Below are positions 1 through 8,298 of a stretch of 48,469 nt of DNA, piece after piece. Every line of letters starts with the position of its first letter. Within the stretch, counting starts at the first letter, position 1. The notes beneath the pieces were generated by a model. The model made no database searches and was not told the origin of the DNA. It saw nothing but the letters and a program-made list of their open reading frames with translations. Origin of the DNA: Pseudoalteromonas sp. G4 (GTDB taxonomy: Bacteria; Pseudomonadota; Gammaproteobacteria; Enterobacterales; Alteromonadaceae); NCBI RefSeq assembly GCF_028875915.1, contig NZ_JAPEHW010000021.1:1-48469 (forward strand), given 5' to 3'. The position numbers and the translations under genes were made by a program.

Positions 1-384
1 CTATTGCAAACAAATTTAACGCAGTAATAAGTAAAATTAGCTGCTAGAAAGTAATTTATTATCCCGAGCTCAGGTTAACTTAGTAGGGGAAATGACCAAA
101 ATTGGTCAAACATTACTAACATACCAGGGGAACCCGTTTAACTTTTTAAGTTGGCTGAAACTATGGGCGTTTAATTGTCATCATAAAAAGCGCACGTTTA
201 TTGTTATTTATTAAGTATCTAGCGAATAAGCTATGTACTTAGTGATAGCAACTTTATATTAAACGATAATGATTCGCAATACTGCTTGTTGTTTTGGTAC
301 AAATTATTTCACAATAAACTAATTCAGATTTAATTTGGCTAAACAAACGGTTACTATTTAGCAAAACTATAAATTGGCTTTTAA
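1..384. other. Left-edge non-coding region
   Basis: No convincing gene is visible here. The stretch is A+T-rich and contains a short palindrome at 94-107 (GACCAAAATTGGTC, no T-tract, so not a terminator) and a Fur-box-like sequence at 264-278 listed separately. It probably holds the promoter of the GrpB-like gene that starts at 385 and possibly part of the control region of a gene lying left of the window. Confidence 0.5.
264..278. promoter_or_regulatory. Possible Fur box
   Basis: CGATAATGATTCGCA resembles the 7-1-7 Fur consensus TGATAAT-N-ATTATCA at about 11 of 14 positions. The left half is nearly perfect and the right half is weaker. It lies about 107 bp before the GrpB-like gene, which is not a typical Fur target, so the real target may be outside the window on the left. 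This is a motif call by eye only. Confidence 0.33.
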
Positions 385-903
385 ATGATATCGTTTTGTA
401 ACTACAGTTTAGTACCTGCAAGCTTTAACCCTTGGCGAGCAGTGTTTTTAGATGTTGCCGAGGCAGTAATGGCTGAACTTTCAGACGAACGATTTGATTT
501 TCTTCACTTTGGTTCCTCGTCTTTTAAAGTGGCAGGCAAAGGTATTATTGATATTTCGATTTTATATCAAGCAGGCCATTTACAAGATGCTGTCGCTTAT
601 CTTAAAAACTTTGGTTTTGTTGACCAACATAGCGGAAATCCCTTCCCAGCTACCCGACCACGAAAAGATATAGCCGTTTTATATAACAATGAAGTGTTTA
701 ATGTGCATATGCATGTGATTGAAAAAAATAGCGAAGAGCATAAAAAGCAAGTCACCTACAAAGAGCATATGCTAAATAATCCAGATGACAGAGCAGCTTA
801 CGAAGCGCAAAAGCGCAAAATACTGGCTGATGGTATAACTGTGCAAGATGATTACGGCAAAGCCAAATCACCTTTTGTCAAAAGTATTTTAAGTCAGCTT
901 TAA
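385..903 (+). CDS. GrpB family protein (UPF0157, nucleotidyltransferase-fold)
   Basis: The 172-aa product matches the GrpB/UPF0157 family, which has the nucleotidyltransferase fold but no settled biochemical role. The family-typical block HFGSSSFKVAGKGIIDISIL lies near residues 42-61, equivalent to the usual HxGSTAVxGLxxKPxIDI. The C-terminal half carries the usual FNVHMHV strand followed by a YKEHMLNNPDDRAAYEAQKR-type helix. In this copy the glycine-serine loop reads GSSS rather than GSTA and lacks the usual proline, so an altered active site is possible. No signal peptide is seen, so the protein is probably cytoplasmic. No partner gene is adjacent. The ribosome binding site is not obvious and the start could lie slightly downstream. 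Confidence 0.8.
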   Translation: MISFCNYSLVPASFNPWRAVFLDVAEAVMAELSDERFDFLHFGSSSFKVAGKGIIDISILYQAGHLQDAVAYLKNFGFVDQHSGNPFPATRPRKDIAVLYNNEVFNVHMHVIEKNSEEHKKQVTYKEHMLNNPDDRAAYEAQKRKILADGITVQDDYGKAKSPFVKSILSQL

Positions 904-1113
904 AATTACCGTAGTTATATAATGTTTGAAACTGGCGTGTGGTGCGTTAGCGAGCTTGGCCTGAGGTAACAAAGTGCATTGCAGTACTCTTTTTGCCCAT
1001 TACATAGTTAAATTTCGTTTTTAGCAGGCTCAAAACATAGACTTAATTGTGTTTTCTAAGAGTACCTATCTCGCTTGTAGAAATAAGCAATCAGTTCGCA
1101 TTGGTCCAATGGT

Positions 1114-3117
1114 TTAGTTGGCTTCTAAAGCAGAGTTTAACTTAATGTGTTCTAAACTGATTATCTGGCTTGTTACATCAGTATCCTGATCATAAATAAT
1201 GAAAGGTCCTGCGTTGATAAAGCCAAAGTCTGTAACAAACTGATTTTGTTCAAGCATAAATAGTGGCTTTATTGTTTTGGTATTGAAGTTATAAAAACTA
1301 ACAACCTGTTGTTTATCGACTTTACTCAAGTAGAAAAAACCGTCTTGTGTCAATTTTATAGCGCTTGCTCTAACTTGCAATGATTTGTCTTTAAAATCGA
1401 AAAGCGCATTCGTATTACCACTGTTAGCCTGATATTGTAGATTTTGGTTATTGAAAGAATAGTAATAAACCCCATTTGCATCGCTGATCGCTGTAATTCC
1501 AGCATTGTGAGCGATTTTAGAGTGTGTTTGGCTTTTGATATTTAAACTCACTAAATCATAATTCTGAGTTGCGCGTTGACTAATAAATAAATTCGTTGAG
1601 GTATGATCAAAGTTCAGTAAGTAACTATCATTTTTTAGTCTGATATCTCCTATTATCTTATTGTTTAACAAAGAATAAATTAATACTCTTTTGGTTTTAC
1701 CTTTGGTATAAGAGAACGCAACCTTGCTTTCGCTGTTATCAACTTTAATGGTATGAATATAACTGGCGTTAAGGTCGGTTAATTTTGATTGTTGGCCCTG
1801 ATCTTCCATCCAGATCTCGTAGCTTCCTGAGCGGTTAGAACTGAAAATAAGGGCATTTTTTTTAGCAAGGTATACCCCATCTAGATTGAGACTTGGGTGC
1901 TCAATTTTAATGGAGAGCGCGCCTTTACTTTGAATCTTGATAGGCCTATTTTGTGCAATGTAATTTATTGTTTTGTTTGTTTTATCAACAGTGATGTCTT
2001 TGACTTTCTGTTGTGGATCAATGTTAGCTAATACAGACAATGATAAAGGATCTAAAGCTAAAAGCCATAACGCATACTGCCCATTATAACGCCCAGTTAC
2101 AACGAATTGTGAATCTGCATAGAGTGATAAACTGCCAACTCTATCAATCGGAATTGGATTTGTTTTAATTTGCTGTGTTTCTAAATTGTAATTTGTTAAA
2201 AGGTTTTTTCTATCAGCGGACAGCGAAATGAAATAAAGGTTGTTGTTATTCGAAAATACTGGATGTGCTTCATTCCCATCAAGTGGTAGATAAAATAGTT
2301 TAGCGTCTTTTTCTACTAACGAGATCAACCCAATATTATGTCTATTTTGTTTGGTGATCTGTAATGCCAGCCATTTTTCATCGGGAGAAACACTTAATTT
2401 TATGATTCGTTCGTTAATCGTTAAAACAGGTATGAAGCTGTTATTCTTGTGTTTAATTACTTCGCACTTGTCATCACAGTTAACAATATAATCAGATTTT
2501 TCAGTTGAAAATATATCTTTAATTTCAGTAAATTGTGTATCTATTAACGTGTTTTTAAGGGTCTTATCATTGTGTGAATAAAGCTCGGAAAAGACTTCTC
2601 TTTGGTAAGCAAACAAGAGTTGTTTGCTGTTATTAACGCTAATTGTATTAATTTCTCCATTGGTATTGTGTCTGATGGTTTTTTTTGTCGTTACACTAGA
2701 TAAATCAAGCTCATGCTGTGATTTCGTATTGTGTAAAAATAATGCGATGAGGATAACTGTAAACATACTCAGGCACACAAGATAAAAGGCATGTATTTTG
2801 CGTGTTTCTTTTTCAATTTTGCCAATAAATACGTAGCCCTTACGAGGAATTGTTTCAATAACACGAGGCTGTTTAGGGTTATCGTTAAGTATTTTCCTAA
2901 TTTCAAAAACGGCTTTTGTGACGAGCTCAGGTTCAAGCGCCTGGTTTGGCCAAAGTGACGCTAAAATCTTTTCTTTACTTAGCACTTGGCCTTGATGCTG
3001 CACCAAGTAACATAAAATAGACATTACACGAGGTTCTAAGCGAAATTCTGCCTTAGGTAAACTTACCTTATTCTTTTCAGGCTCAACTTTAAACTTCCCT
3101 ATATAAAAAACTCTCAC
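1114..3117 (-). CDS. CadC/ToxR-like transmembrane transcriptional regulator
   Basis: A 667-aa one-component regulator. Residues 1-100 form an OmpR/PhoB-type winged helix with the typical ending (IRKILNDNPKQPRVIETIPRKGYVF). One transmembrane helix follows at about 108-127. The remaining 540 residues should be periplasmic and look like a TolB/WD40-type beta-propeller, with repeated strands such as LIFSSNRSGSYEIW. This layout is that of CadC-like regulators, which bind DNA in the cytoplasm and sense with a periplasmic domain. The start is a GTG at 3115-3117, preceded by AAGGTT. The gene is divergent from the secreted FG-GAP protein at 3234 with 116 bp between the two starts, so that gene is the natural candidate target. 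The signal sensed cannot be told from sequence. Confidence 0.85.
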   Translation of the reverse strand: MRVFYIGKFKVEPEKNKVSLPKAEFRLEPRVMSILCYLVQHQGQVLSKEKILASLWPNQALEPELVTKAVFEIRKILNDNPKQPRVIETIPRKGYVFIGKIEKETRKIHAFYLVCLSMFTVILIALFLHNTKSQHELDLSSVTTKKTIRHNTNGEINTISVNNSKQLLFAYQREVFSELYSHNDKTLKNTLIDTQFTEIKDIFSTEKSDYIVNCDDKCEVIKHKNNSFIPVLTINERIIKLSVSPDEKWLALQITKQNRHNIGLISLVEKDAKLFYLPLDGNEAHPVFSNNNNLYFISLSADRKNLLTNYNLETQQIKTNPIPIDRVGSLSLYADSQFVVTGRYNGQYALWLLALDPLSLSVLANIDPQQKVKDITVDKTNKTINYIAQNRPIKIQSKGALSIKIEHPSLNLDGVYLAKKNALIFSSNRSGSYEIWMEDQGQQSKLTDLNASYIHTIKVDNSESKVAFSYTKGKTKRVLIYSLLNNKIIGDIRLKNDSYLLNFDHTSTNLFISQRATQNYDLVSLNIKSQTHSKIAHNAGITAISDANGVYYYSFNNQNLQYQANSGNTNALFDFKDKSLQVRASAIKLTQDGFFYLSKVDKQQVVSFYNFNTKTIKPLFMLEQNQFVTDFGFINAGPFIIYDQDTDVTSQIISLEHIKLNSALEAN

Positions 3118-3233
3118 TATAACCTTCTGAAAATAATAAAGATAACTTTAAAATAGTATCGAGATAACTTCTAAATTGCAATTGTGAAGTATTGTCGTCA
3201 CTTTGCACTGAGTTGTATTTTAAGGAGAAAAAA

Positions 3234-4559
3234 ATGAACAAAAAACTCTGTGCAATTTTATTAAGTCTGCCTGTTAGCGCAATTGCGAACCAAATAACTT
3301 TAGAGGTGGTAGGGAACGGAAATGTTAAGTATGGCAATGAAACGTGTTCTGATTCTTGTACGATAAGTACAGAGAATAATAGTGTGATGTTGTCACCAAA
3401 CGTAAATGCTGGTGGTCGTTTTATGCATTGGAGCGGTCAGCAATGTGACTTTGGTCAAGGGGTTCAAACAAGTACTGACAGAACAACGATAGGCAGTGCT
3501 AGCGGAGGAGCTAAAACACTGGCGACATTGGATCTTGATAATGATGGAGATAAAGACTTATTGGGAATTAGCCTTTTTAGAGGGCAAATTATTAAGTACC
3601 AAAATCAAGGTAATGGCACATTTACTTCGAGTAACTTCATTTCTTCATTAAACTATCCGTCAGCGATGGCAACCCATGATGTAAATGCGGATGGGTTTTC
3701 TGATCTATTGGTTGCCGAATACGGTGCAAGGCAAGTACGTGTTTATAATAATGATGGTGCTGGTCAACTCGCAGAATCCGAAATCATTCAAATCCCGGGC
3801 ACCGTTCCTTATGCCATTACCGTTGAAGATCCTGATCAAGATGGCAGCGCTGAGTTAATCATTTCGAGTTTTACTGCCGATACTTCTGGTGATTTATTCC
3901 AGCTTGTAGATTCAATCAAAAATCAAGAAATAGCAATTTATTCTAAATTACCAGATGGCTATACAAAGACCAAAGTCATCTCAAATACTGCAGCTGTGAC
4001 ACTCGATAGCTATCTTGATGATGAACATGGTCTCACTATCGTTTCAGCAGAGATTGATACTGGTAATATCTCTTTGTATCGTGCATCTGATGATTTTACA
4101 GGGAATGTAGTTGACCAGAGTAACGCTCCTTATGGCGTAGGCTTTGCCGATGTTGACGACGATGGTGATAAGGATATTGTTACTGCACACTACGGACCAT
4201 ATAGCTTACGTATTATTTACAATAATGCTGGTAGCTACACTGCTGCTGTGGAAATAGGCTCTGGTAATGAAGGGTTAACTGCAGTGCAAGTTGCTGATTA
4301 TAATTTGGATGGTTATCAAGATATCGCTACCGGTGAGTTTAATACTCAGCGCTTTTATTATCATGCTGCGAACAGTTACGTTGAGTGTGGTGTTGCACAA
4401 GGTTCAAGTATTGAATTAACAGCAAATTTCAGTGCAACAGCAACTCCGATACCAAGTGAACCTGAAAAAGATAAAACGATCAGCAGTAGTGGAGGTACAT
4501 TTTCATACTTAATAATGGTCTTACTTGCTTTAATCCTAGTGCGTCGAAGAATAATTTAA
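3234..4559 (+). CDS. Secreted FG-GAP/VCBS repeat protein with GlyGly-CTERM tail
   Basis: The start is set at 3234 because AAGGAG lies 6 nt upstream and the protein then opens with a signal peptide (MNKKLCAILLSLPVSAIA). The 441-aa product carries at least five calcium-type Asp motifs (DNDGDKD, NADGFSD, DQDGSAE, DDDGDKD, NLDGYQD) spaced along the chain, the mark of an FG-GAP/VCBS beta-propeller. The C-terminus reads SSSGG, then a hydrophobic helix, then RRR. This is a GlyGly-CTERM signal, normally cleaved by rhombosortase for proteins exported by type II secretion. A cysteine-containing repeat of the GxGxVxxxxxxCxxxC...FxxWSG type seems split around the propeller, with its end (CGVAQGSSIELTANFS) just before the tail. 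It is divergent from the CadC-like regulator. The ligand is unknown. Confidence 0.8.
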   Translation: MNKKLCAILLSLPVSAIANQITLEVVGNGNVKYGNETCSDSCTISTENNSVMLSPNVNAGGRFMHWSGQQCDFGQGVQTSTDRTTIGSASGGAKTLATLDLDNDGDKDLLGISLFRGQIIKYQNQGNGTFTSSNFISSLNYPSAMATHDVNADGFSDLLVAEYGARQVRVYNNDGAGQLAESEIIQIPGTVPYAITVEDPDQDGSAELIISSFTADTSGDLFQLVDSIKNQEIAIYSKLPDGYTKTKVISNTAAVTLDSYLDDEHGLTIVSAEIDTGNISLYRASDDFTGNVVDQSNAPYGVGFADVDDDGDKDIVTAHYGPYSLRIIYNNAGSYTAAVEIGSGNEGLTAVQVADYNLDGYQDIATGEFNTQRFYYHAANSYVECGVAQGSSIELTANFSATATPIPSEPEKDKTISSSGGTFSYLIMVLLALILVRRRII

Positions 4560-4572
4560 TATTAAGACGACG

Positions 4573-4611
4573 AAAAAATAAAAAATGCCAGCAATGTAGC
4601 GTTGCCGGCAT
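4573..4611 (-). terminator. Terminator of the AztD-like gene
   Basis: ATGCCAGCAA (4585-4594) and TTGCCGGCAT (4602-4611) form a 10-bp stem with one mismatch. Read on the minus strand the stem is followed by a T-rich run (the A-run at 4573-4585), so it ends transcription of the minus-strand gene that stops at 4658. There is no T-tract for the plus direction. Confidence 0.7.
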
Positions 4612-4657
4612 GAAGTTCACTTAAATGGGAAACCAAAGTGATTTTTGAAAAAAGGGA

Positions 4658-5910
4658 TTAGTGTTCGTGCGCTTCCTCTTCAAATGCACCTAACCAAGTT
4701 AGGTTTGTAATTCCTTGCTCAACAGTGATTAACTCGTTTACGCTCTGGTTCTCAAAGTTGATTTGATACACTGTGTTACCATAAACAAGGTAGCTAATAT
4801 CATGTGCTCTATTGGCGATTAATTTAGCGCTTTTTTCTTCATCAATTTGATTTATAACCTGAAATCGAGTTGTTCGTTGCCATTGTTCATGTTGATCGAA
4901 GACGTTGATAAAGCCAGCATCATCAAGTACTAACACAGCTTCTTTATCACCGCTTACACTGTAAGCCAAATAGTTGGTTACGCCTTCAGATTGCCATGCA
5001 AATGGCGCAATTTCGTTTGTCTCTAGATTGACAGTAAATACACCACCTCGTGATAGACCAATAATGGTGTTGTTTTCTTCGCTGCCGATAAATTTACCAA
5101 TTCTAACGCCTTGAGGCATAGTCGTTGGGTTAGCAATCTTGCTTGAAGTAAACAACTCACCTTCTTGTTTAATTTTTACAACGCCATCACTACAAGCAAA
5201 GGCAATGTAGTCTTCGGTTTGGAAGCTGCCGTGTAAATCGGGGCACATATGTTCAAAGGTTTGCTCTTGATGAAAGTGATCACCATGAACTTCAAATAAA
5301 CCTATTGATTCAGGTAAAGAAGTCTCACTATTTACGTCGCGAATGGTGGCAAGTACAAAATTATCACGAATTTGGCCTGTACCGTGTTGATACGTTTCAT
5401 AATGATGTTCAGCAATAATGCGTGTCTCGCTAATGCTTTCATCTGAAATAATGGCAAAGCCTGCATCAGCAGAAGCGTCTTTATCGCCATCAAAAAATAC
5501 CAGAGCTTGTTCGCCGACTGGAACGTAATGGGTTGGTTTTACGTCTAATAATTCAAAAGTGTTGGTTGTTGGTGCGTCTTCATGAAGGTCATGATGATCA
5601 CCATGCTCTTCTAAATATATACCGCCATCAATAAATTCAACAAGGCTTTCATTACGTTGAATAGCGACAACATAACGGCCATTGGGACTTGTATAAAGAG
5701 CCGATGGTGTATTTGTGAGTGGGAAACTATTGATTACCTGCTTTGTCGCTAAGTCAAAAATATGAATTTCATTTGAGTCAGGTGAGCTATAAGCTAAACG
5801 ACCTTCAGGCAATTCAAGCGGTTGATGCGGCTCAGAGGGAGTATCAACTTCTGGTGTCTTATTTATCACTGTATGGCTATCAGAACCACAGGCGCTTATT
5901 TACGAATCAT
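4658..5910 (-). pseudogene. AztD-like zinc-binding beta-propeller protein, signal peptide disrupted
   Basis: The 403-residue reading frame matches the AztD family, periplasmic five-bladed propellers that hand zinc to binding-protein-dependent importers. Family hallmarks are visible: the His-rich metal loop GGIYLEEHGDHHDLHED, then PTHYVPVGEQALVFFDGDGD-like sequence, CPDLHG and FACSDGVV. The frame's only available start is a GTG at 5867-5869 and gives no export signal. Just upstream, still in frame, lies ISACGSDSHT, an evident lipobox with mature N-terminus. An ATG at 5908-5910 with an AAGGA ribosome site reads MIRK and then stops in another frame. The hydrophobic core of a lipoprotein signal thus appears to have been deleted with a frameshift. 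As written, the protein would stay in the cytoplasm or not be made. Two Zur-like boxes lie upstream. No AztABC transporter genes are nearby. Confidence 0.7.
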
Positions 5911-5925
5911 ATCTAATCCTTGTAA

Positions 5926-5940
5926 TGTTATAAAGTAACA
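5926..5940. promoter_or_regulatory. Second, degenerate Zur-like box
   Basis: TGTTATAAAGTAACA keeps the left half TGTTATA and the end TAACA of the Zur palindrome, with two mismatches in the right half. Its centre is 24 bp from the centre of the perfect box at 5950-5964. It lies between that box and the ribosome binding site of the AztD-like gene. Confidence 0.5.
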
Positions 5941-5949
5941 CTTGCATTA

Positions 5950-5964
5950 TGTTATATTATAACA
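5950..5964. promoter_or_regulatory. Zur box upstream of the AztD-like gene
   Basis: TGTTATA-T-TATAACA is a perfect 7-1-7 palindrome. It matches the core of the gammaproteobacterial Zur site (TGTTATANTATAACA). It lies 40 bp before the presumed original ATG at 5910 of a zinc-binding protein gene. On the minus strand it contains TATAAT, so Zur binding would cover a likely -10 element. The agreement of motif and gene function makes zinc repression likely. Confidence 0.72.
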
Positions 5965-6025
5965 ATTGTTGGCAAGTGCTTTTTATGTGTCAAGTAAAAA
6001 GAGTGCTCTCTTTATTACTGGCTTT

Positions 6026-6053
6026 ATACCAATTGCATTAATAAAATTGGTAT
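6026..6053. repeat. ATACCAATT inverted repeat
   Basis: ATACCAATT (6026-6034) and AATTGGTAT (6045-6053) form a 9-bp perfect inverted repeat with a 10-nt spacer in the gap between the AztD-like gene and the RcsF-like gene. A longer relative with the same outer bases occurs at 45341-45403. The rest of the 5911-6202 gap holds the Zur boxes and nothing else recognisable. Confidence 0.6.
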
Positions 6054-6202
6054 TACTTTAGTGAGTGTATTTATCTGTATTTTTAGGTTTACAGAGTCCA
6101 TTGGTATTTGAGGTAGTTGAGAGTCTGTTGAAAAAAGTATCACATAAATGTGATTGCTAACTTCTGTATTTAAGCTTTAAGAATTAGATTTTTCTAGTAA
6201 AT

Positions 6203-6580
6203 TTAGATGTCAGCATCAAAGATTTGTGCTCTACAAATTTGGTATCGTTTACAATGTCTAAAGTCAGAATATCGTTTACACTGATCGAAAACCATCGCAT
6301 TTGCACCATATTCAAATGCTTGAAGTTTAAGGCGCTTTTTCATTTCATTTTCGCTAGGCATAGGTTGTTCTCTCTCTTTAAGACATACATCAGTCTCTAC
6401 AGCACCTAAAGGTTGAAAATAACGAGCATGAAGTTGTTTAAATGTAAGTTCTTTTACTTCAGATTTAGCGATATTTTTCTTGGTAGAGTCAACAGCAAAT
6501 TGACCAAAGTTTGTTGAAAAACTCCCAGAGCAAGCCCCAAGAAGAAATATAAAAAGTATTAATAAAATAGGGCTAGTCAT
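6203..6580 (-). CDS. RcsF-like outer-membrane lipoprotein
   Basis: A 125-aa lipoprotein with lipobox LLGAC (Cys17) followed by Ser, which favours the outer membrane. Four further cysteines lie at 66, 101, 110 and 116. Their spacings (35, 9, 6) equal those of the disulfide cysteines of E. coli RcsF (74, 109, 118, 124). The surrounding sequence LGAVETDVC...YGANAMVFDQC also fits the RcsF domain. RcsF is the envelope-stress sensor feeding the Rcs phosphorelay. No other rcs gene lies in this window, so its partner here is unknown. The start is supported by AAAGGA upstream. The family call is strong; the role in Rcs signalling is an inference. Confidence 0.75.
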   Translation of the reverse strand: MTSPILLILFIFLLGACSGSFSTNFGQFAVDSTKKNIAKSEVKELTFKQLHARYFQPLGAVETDVCLKEREQPMPSENEMKKRLKLQAFEYGANAMVFDQCKRYSDFRHCKRYQICRAQIFDADI

Positions 6581-6731
6581 AATAAAATCCTTTCAATGCT
6601 GTATTGGCTGCACTTTTGAGCAATTCTGCTTACGATTATCGCCCTTTTACATAAACCTACGACAATAAAAATAAAACGAGTTAAAATATTTTACAATAAC
6701 TTAGCTTAATTCAAACTGTTAAAAAGTGTAC

Positions 6732-6755
6732 AAAAAAGGCGCTCAATTGAGCGCC
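6732..6755 (-). terminator. Terminator of the NhaC-family transporter
   Basis: GGCGCTCAATTGAGCGCC (6738-6755) is a perfect 18-bp palindrome. On the minus strand it is followed by six T residues (A-run 6732-6737). It lies 25 bp after the stop of the transporter gene at 6781. Confidence 0.85.
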
Positions 6756-6780
6756 AAACACGGAATCGTTTTAAACAATA

Positions 6781-8097
6781 TTAAGCATCTTTTGATTTAT
6801 AAAATGCGATAATTGCCAATGCGACGAACGCTAAAATAAAGCAGTAATATGAGCTTGTAGCCACATCCCAAGGGGTAATATGGAAAGTCGCGCCAAGTAA
6901 TAACGCTTGTGCACCGTATGGCAAACTGCCTTGCATTACGCAAGCAAAGATGTCCAATAAACTTGCTGAGCGCTTAGCAGGAATGTTGCCGTCTTCAGCG
7001 AGTTTTTTCGCAATTGGGCCTGCAACAATAATCGAAACGGTATTATTGGCAATACATAAATTAGAAGTAAGTACTAACGCAGCAATACCAAATTGGTCTG
7101 CTACTTTACGATTCCATTTAGCAATTACCTTGGTGCCTTTTTGGATTTTATGCGCAATATAATCAAGGCCTCCATTAAGGCGAATAAACTCAGAAAGGCC
7201 GCCAATAAACATTGATAACAAGAATATTTCTTGCATGCCTTTAAAGCCTTCATAAATGTCTTTAACGAATTGACCACCTTGATAGTCACCGGTAAAGCCC
7301 ATTAATCCCGCAAATACAATACCGCTAAACAGCACCACAAATACGTTAAAACCAGCAACTGCGAGCACTAGAATAAAGGCATAAGGCAGTACTAAGAGTA
7401 AGTCGTAATCTTTAACATCGATAATTTCTGGTTCTGGCGTTAAAAATGCCAAAAGTAATACGGTTAATGCTGCAGCTGGTAATGCAATTTTTAAATTCTC
7501 GCGGAATTTATCTTTCATTTCACAGCCTTGCGTGCGCGTTGCAGCAATGGTGGTGTCTGAAATAATTGATAAGTTATCACCAAACATGGCACCAGAGACA
7601 ACCGTACCGGCTACAAGTGCTGGATCAAGGCCTGTTTTGACTGAAAGCGTATAAGCAATTGGGCCAATTGCACCAATGGTACCCATTGAAGTGCCCATCG
7701 CGGTTGATACTACAGCTGAAATTAAAAATAAGCCTGGCAGTAAAAATGCGGGTGGCACTAGGTCTAGGCCTGCATTTACAACTGCATCAACACCACCTGT
7801 AGCCCCTGCAACAGTCGAAAATGCACCGGCTAACAAATATATCAAGCACATTGTGATGATATTGCTGTGACCTGCACCTTTAATAAAGGTCTCTACCGAT
7901 TCGTTAATGGACTTCTTATTGAGAAGAAAAGCCAAAAGAATTGCAGGCAAAATAGCTACAGGTGCAGGCAACTGGTAAAACGCGTAGTCAATACCTTGCG
8001 ATTGCAAATAAAGGCCTGCACCTAAAAATAAACCAACAAATGTTAATAATGGCAGCAATGATAATTTTGCCGCCGTTTTATTAATATGAGTATCCAT
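6781..8097 (-). CDS. NhaC-superfamily transporter, probable methionine permease (MetT-like)
   Basis: A 438-aa multi-helix inner-membrane protein of the NhaC ion transporter superfamily. It has the paired signature loops GTSMGTIGAIGPI and AMFGDNLSIISDTTIAATRTQG. The start at 8097 (MDTHINK) is chosen because GAGG lies at 8103-8106, 5 nt upstream; a longer frame to 8142 has no ribosome site. Sequence alone would suggest a sodium/proton antiporter. However, four tandem 8-bp elements at 8244-8275 resemble MetJ sites, and NhaC-superfamily members under methionine control have been proposed in comparative-genomics work as methionine transporters (MetT). Methionine uptake is therefore the better inference. 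The gene is divergent from dapB and ends in a strong terminator. Confidence 0.75.
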   Translation of the reverse strand: MDTHINKTAAKLSLLPLLTFVGLFLGAGLYLQSQGIDYAFYQLPAPVAILPAILLAFLLNKKSINESVETFIKGAGHSNIITMCLIYLLAGAFSTVAGATGGVDAVVNAGLDLVPPAFLLPGLFLISAVVSTAMGTSMGTIGAIGPIAYTLSVKTGLDPALVAGTVVSGAMFGDNLSIISDTTIAATRTQGCEMKDKFRENLKIALPAAALTVLLLAFLTPEPEIIDVKDYDLLLVLPYAFILVLAVAGFNVFVVLFSGIVFAGLMGFTGDYQGGQFVKDIYEGFKGMQEIFLLSMFIGGLSEFIRLNGGLDYIAHKIQKGTKVIAKWNRKVADQFGIAALVLTSNLCIANNTVSIIVAGPIAKKLAEDGNIPAKRSASLLDIFACVMQGSLPYGAQALLLGATFHITPWDVATSSYYCFILAFVALAIIAFYKSKDA

Positions 8098-8243
8098 AAA
8101 AACCTCAAACGGAAACCTTATAGGTTGCGTGCACAAGTGCACGAAACTGAAATTTCTTCTTCTTATTCATCACTATTAGTTCCACGTTTTGCACTTGAGC
8201 GCAAGTTTTAAGCAAATTTCGTAAAAATGGCATGAATAAAAAT

Positions 8244-8275
8244 GGATGTGCGAATGTATAGATGTCTAGATGTTT
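8244..8275. promoter_or_regulatory. Tandem MetJ boxes between the transporter and dapB
   Basis: Four consecutive octamers lie in register: GGATGTGC, GAATGTAT, AGATGTCT and AGATGTTT. The MetJ box is AGACGTCT, bound cooperatively in tandem. The third octamer differs from it at one base and the fourth at two; the outer two are weaker. The array sits about 150 bp upstream of the transporter start and just upstream of the dapB -10 element, so it could control either or both. Confidence 0.65.
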
Positions 8276-8289
8276 TGTCAAACTGAACT

Positions 8290-8298
8290 TGCTATAAT
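8290..8298 (+). promoter_or_regulatory. Extended -10 promoter of dapB
   Basis: TGCTATAAT is an extended -10 element (TG-N-TATAAT), which can work without a good -35; none is seen at the right distance. Transcription would start near 8305 and give an untranslated leader of about 130 nt before dapB. The MetJ-like boxes end 15 bp upstream, within reach of polymerase. Confidence 0.55.

Noticed and set aside
6130..6141. GAGTCTGTTGA resembles the end of the MITE-like element at 37.4 kb
   Set aside because: Only about 11 bases match, there is no second end and no internal similarity; chance cannot be excluded.
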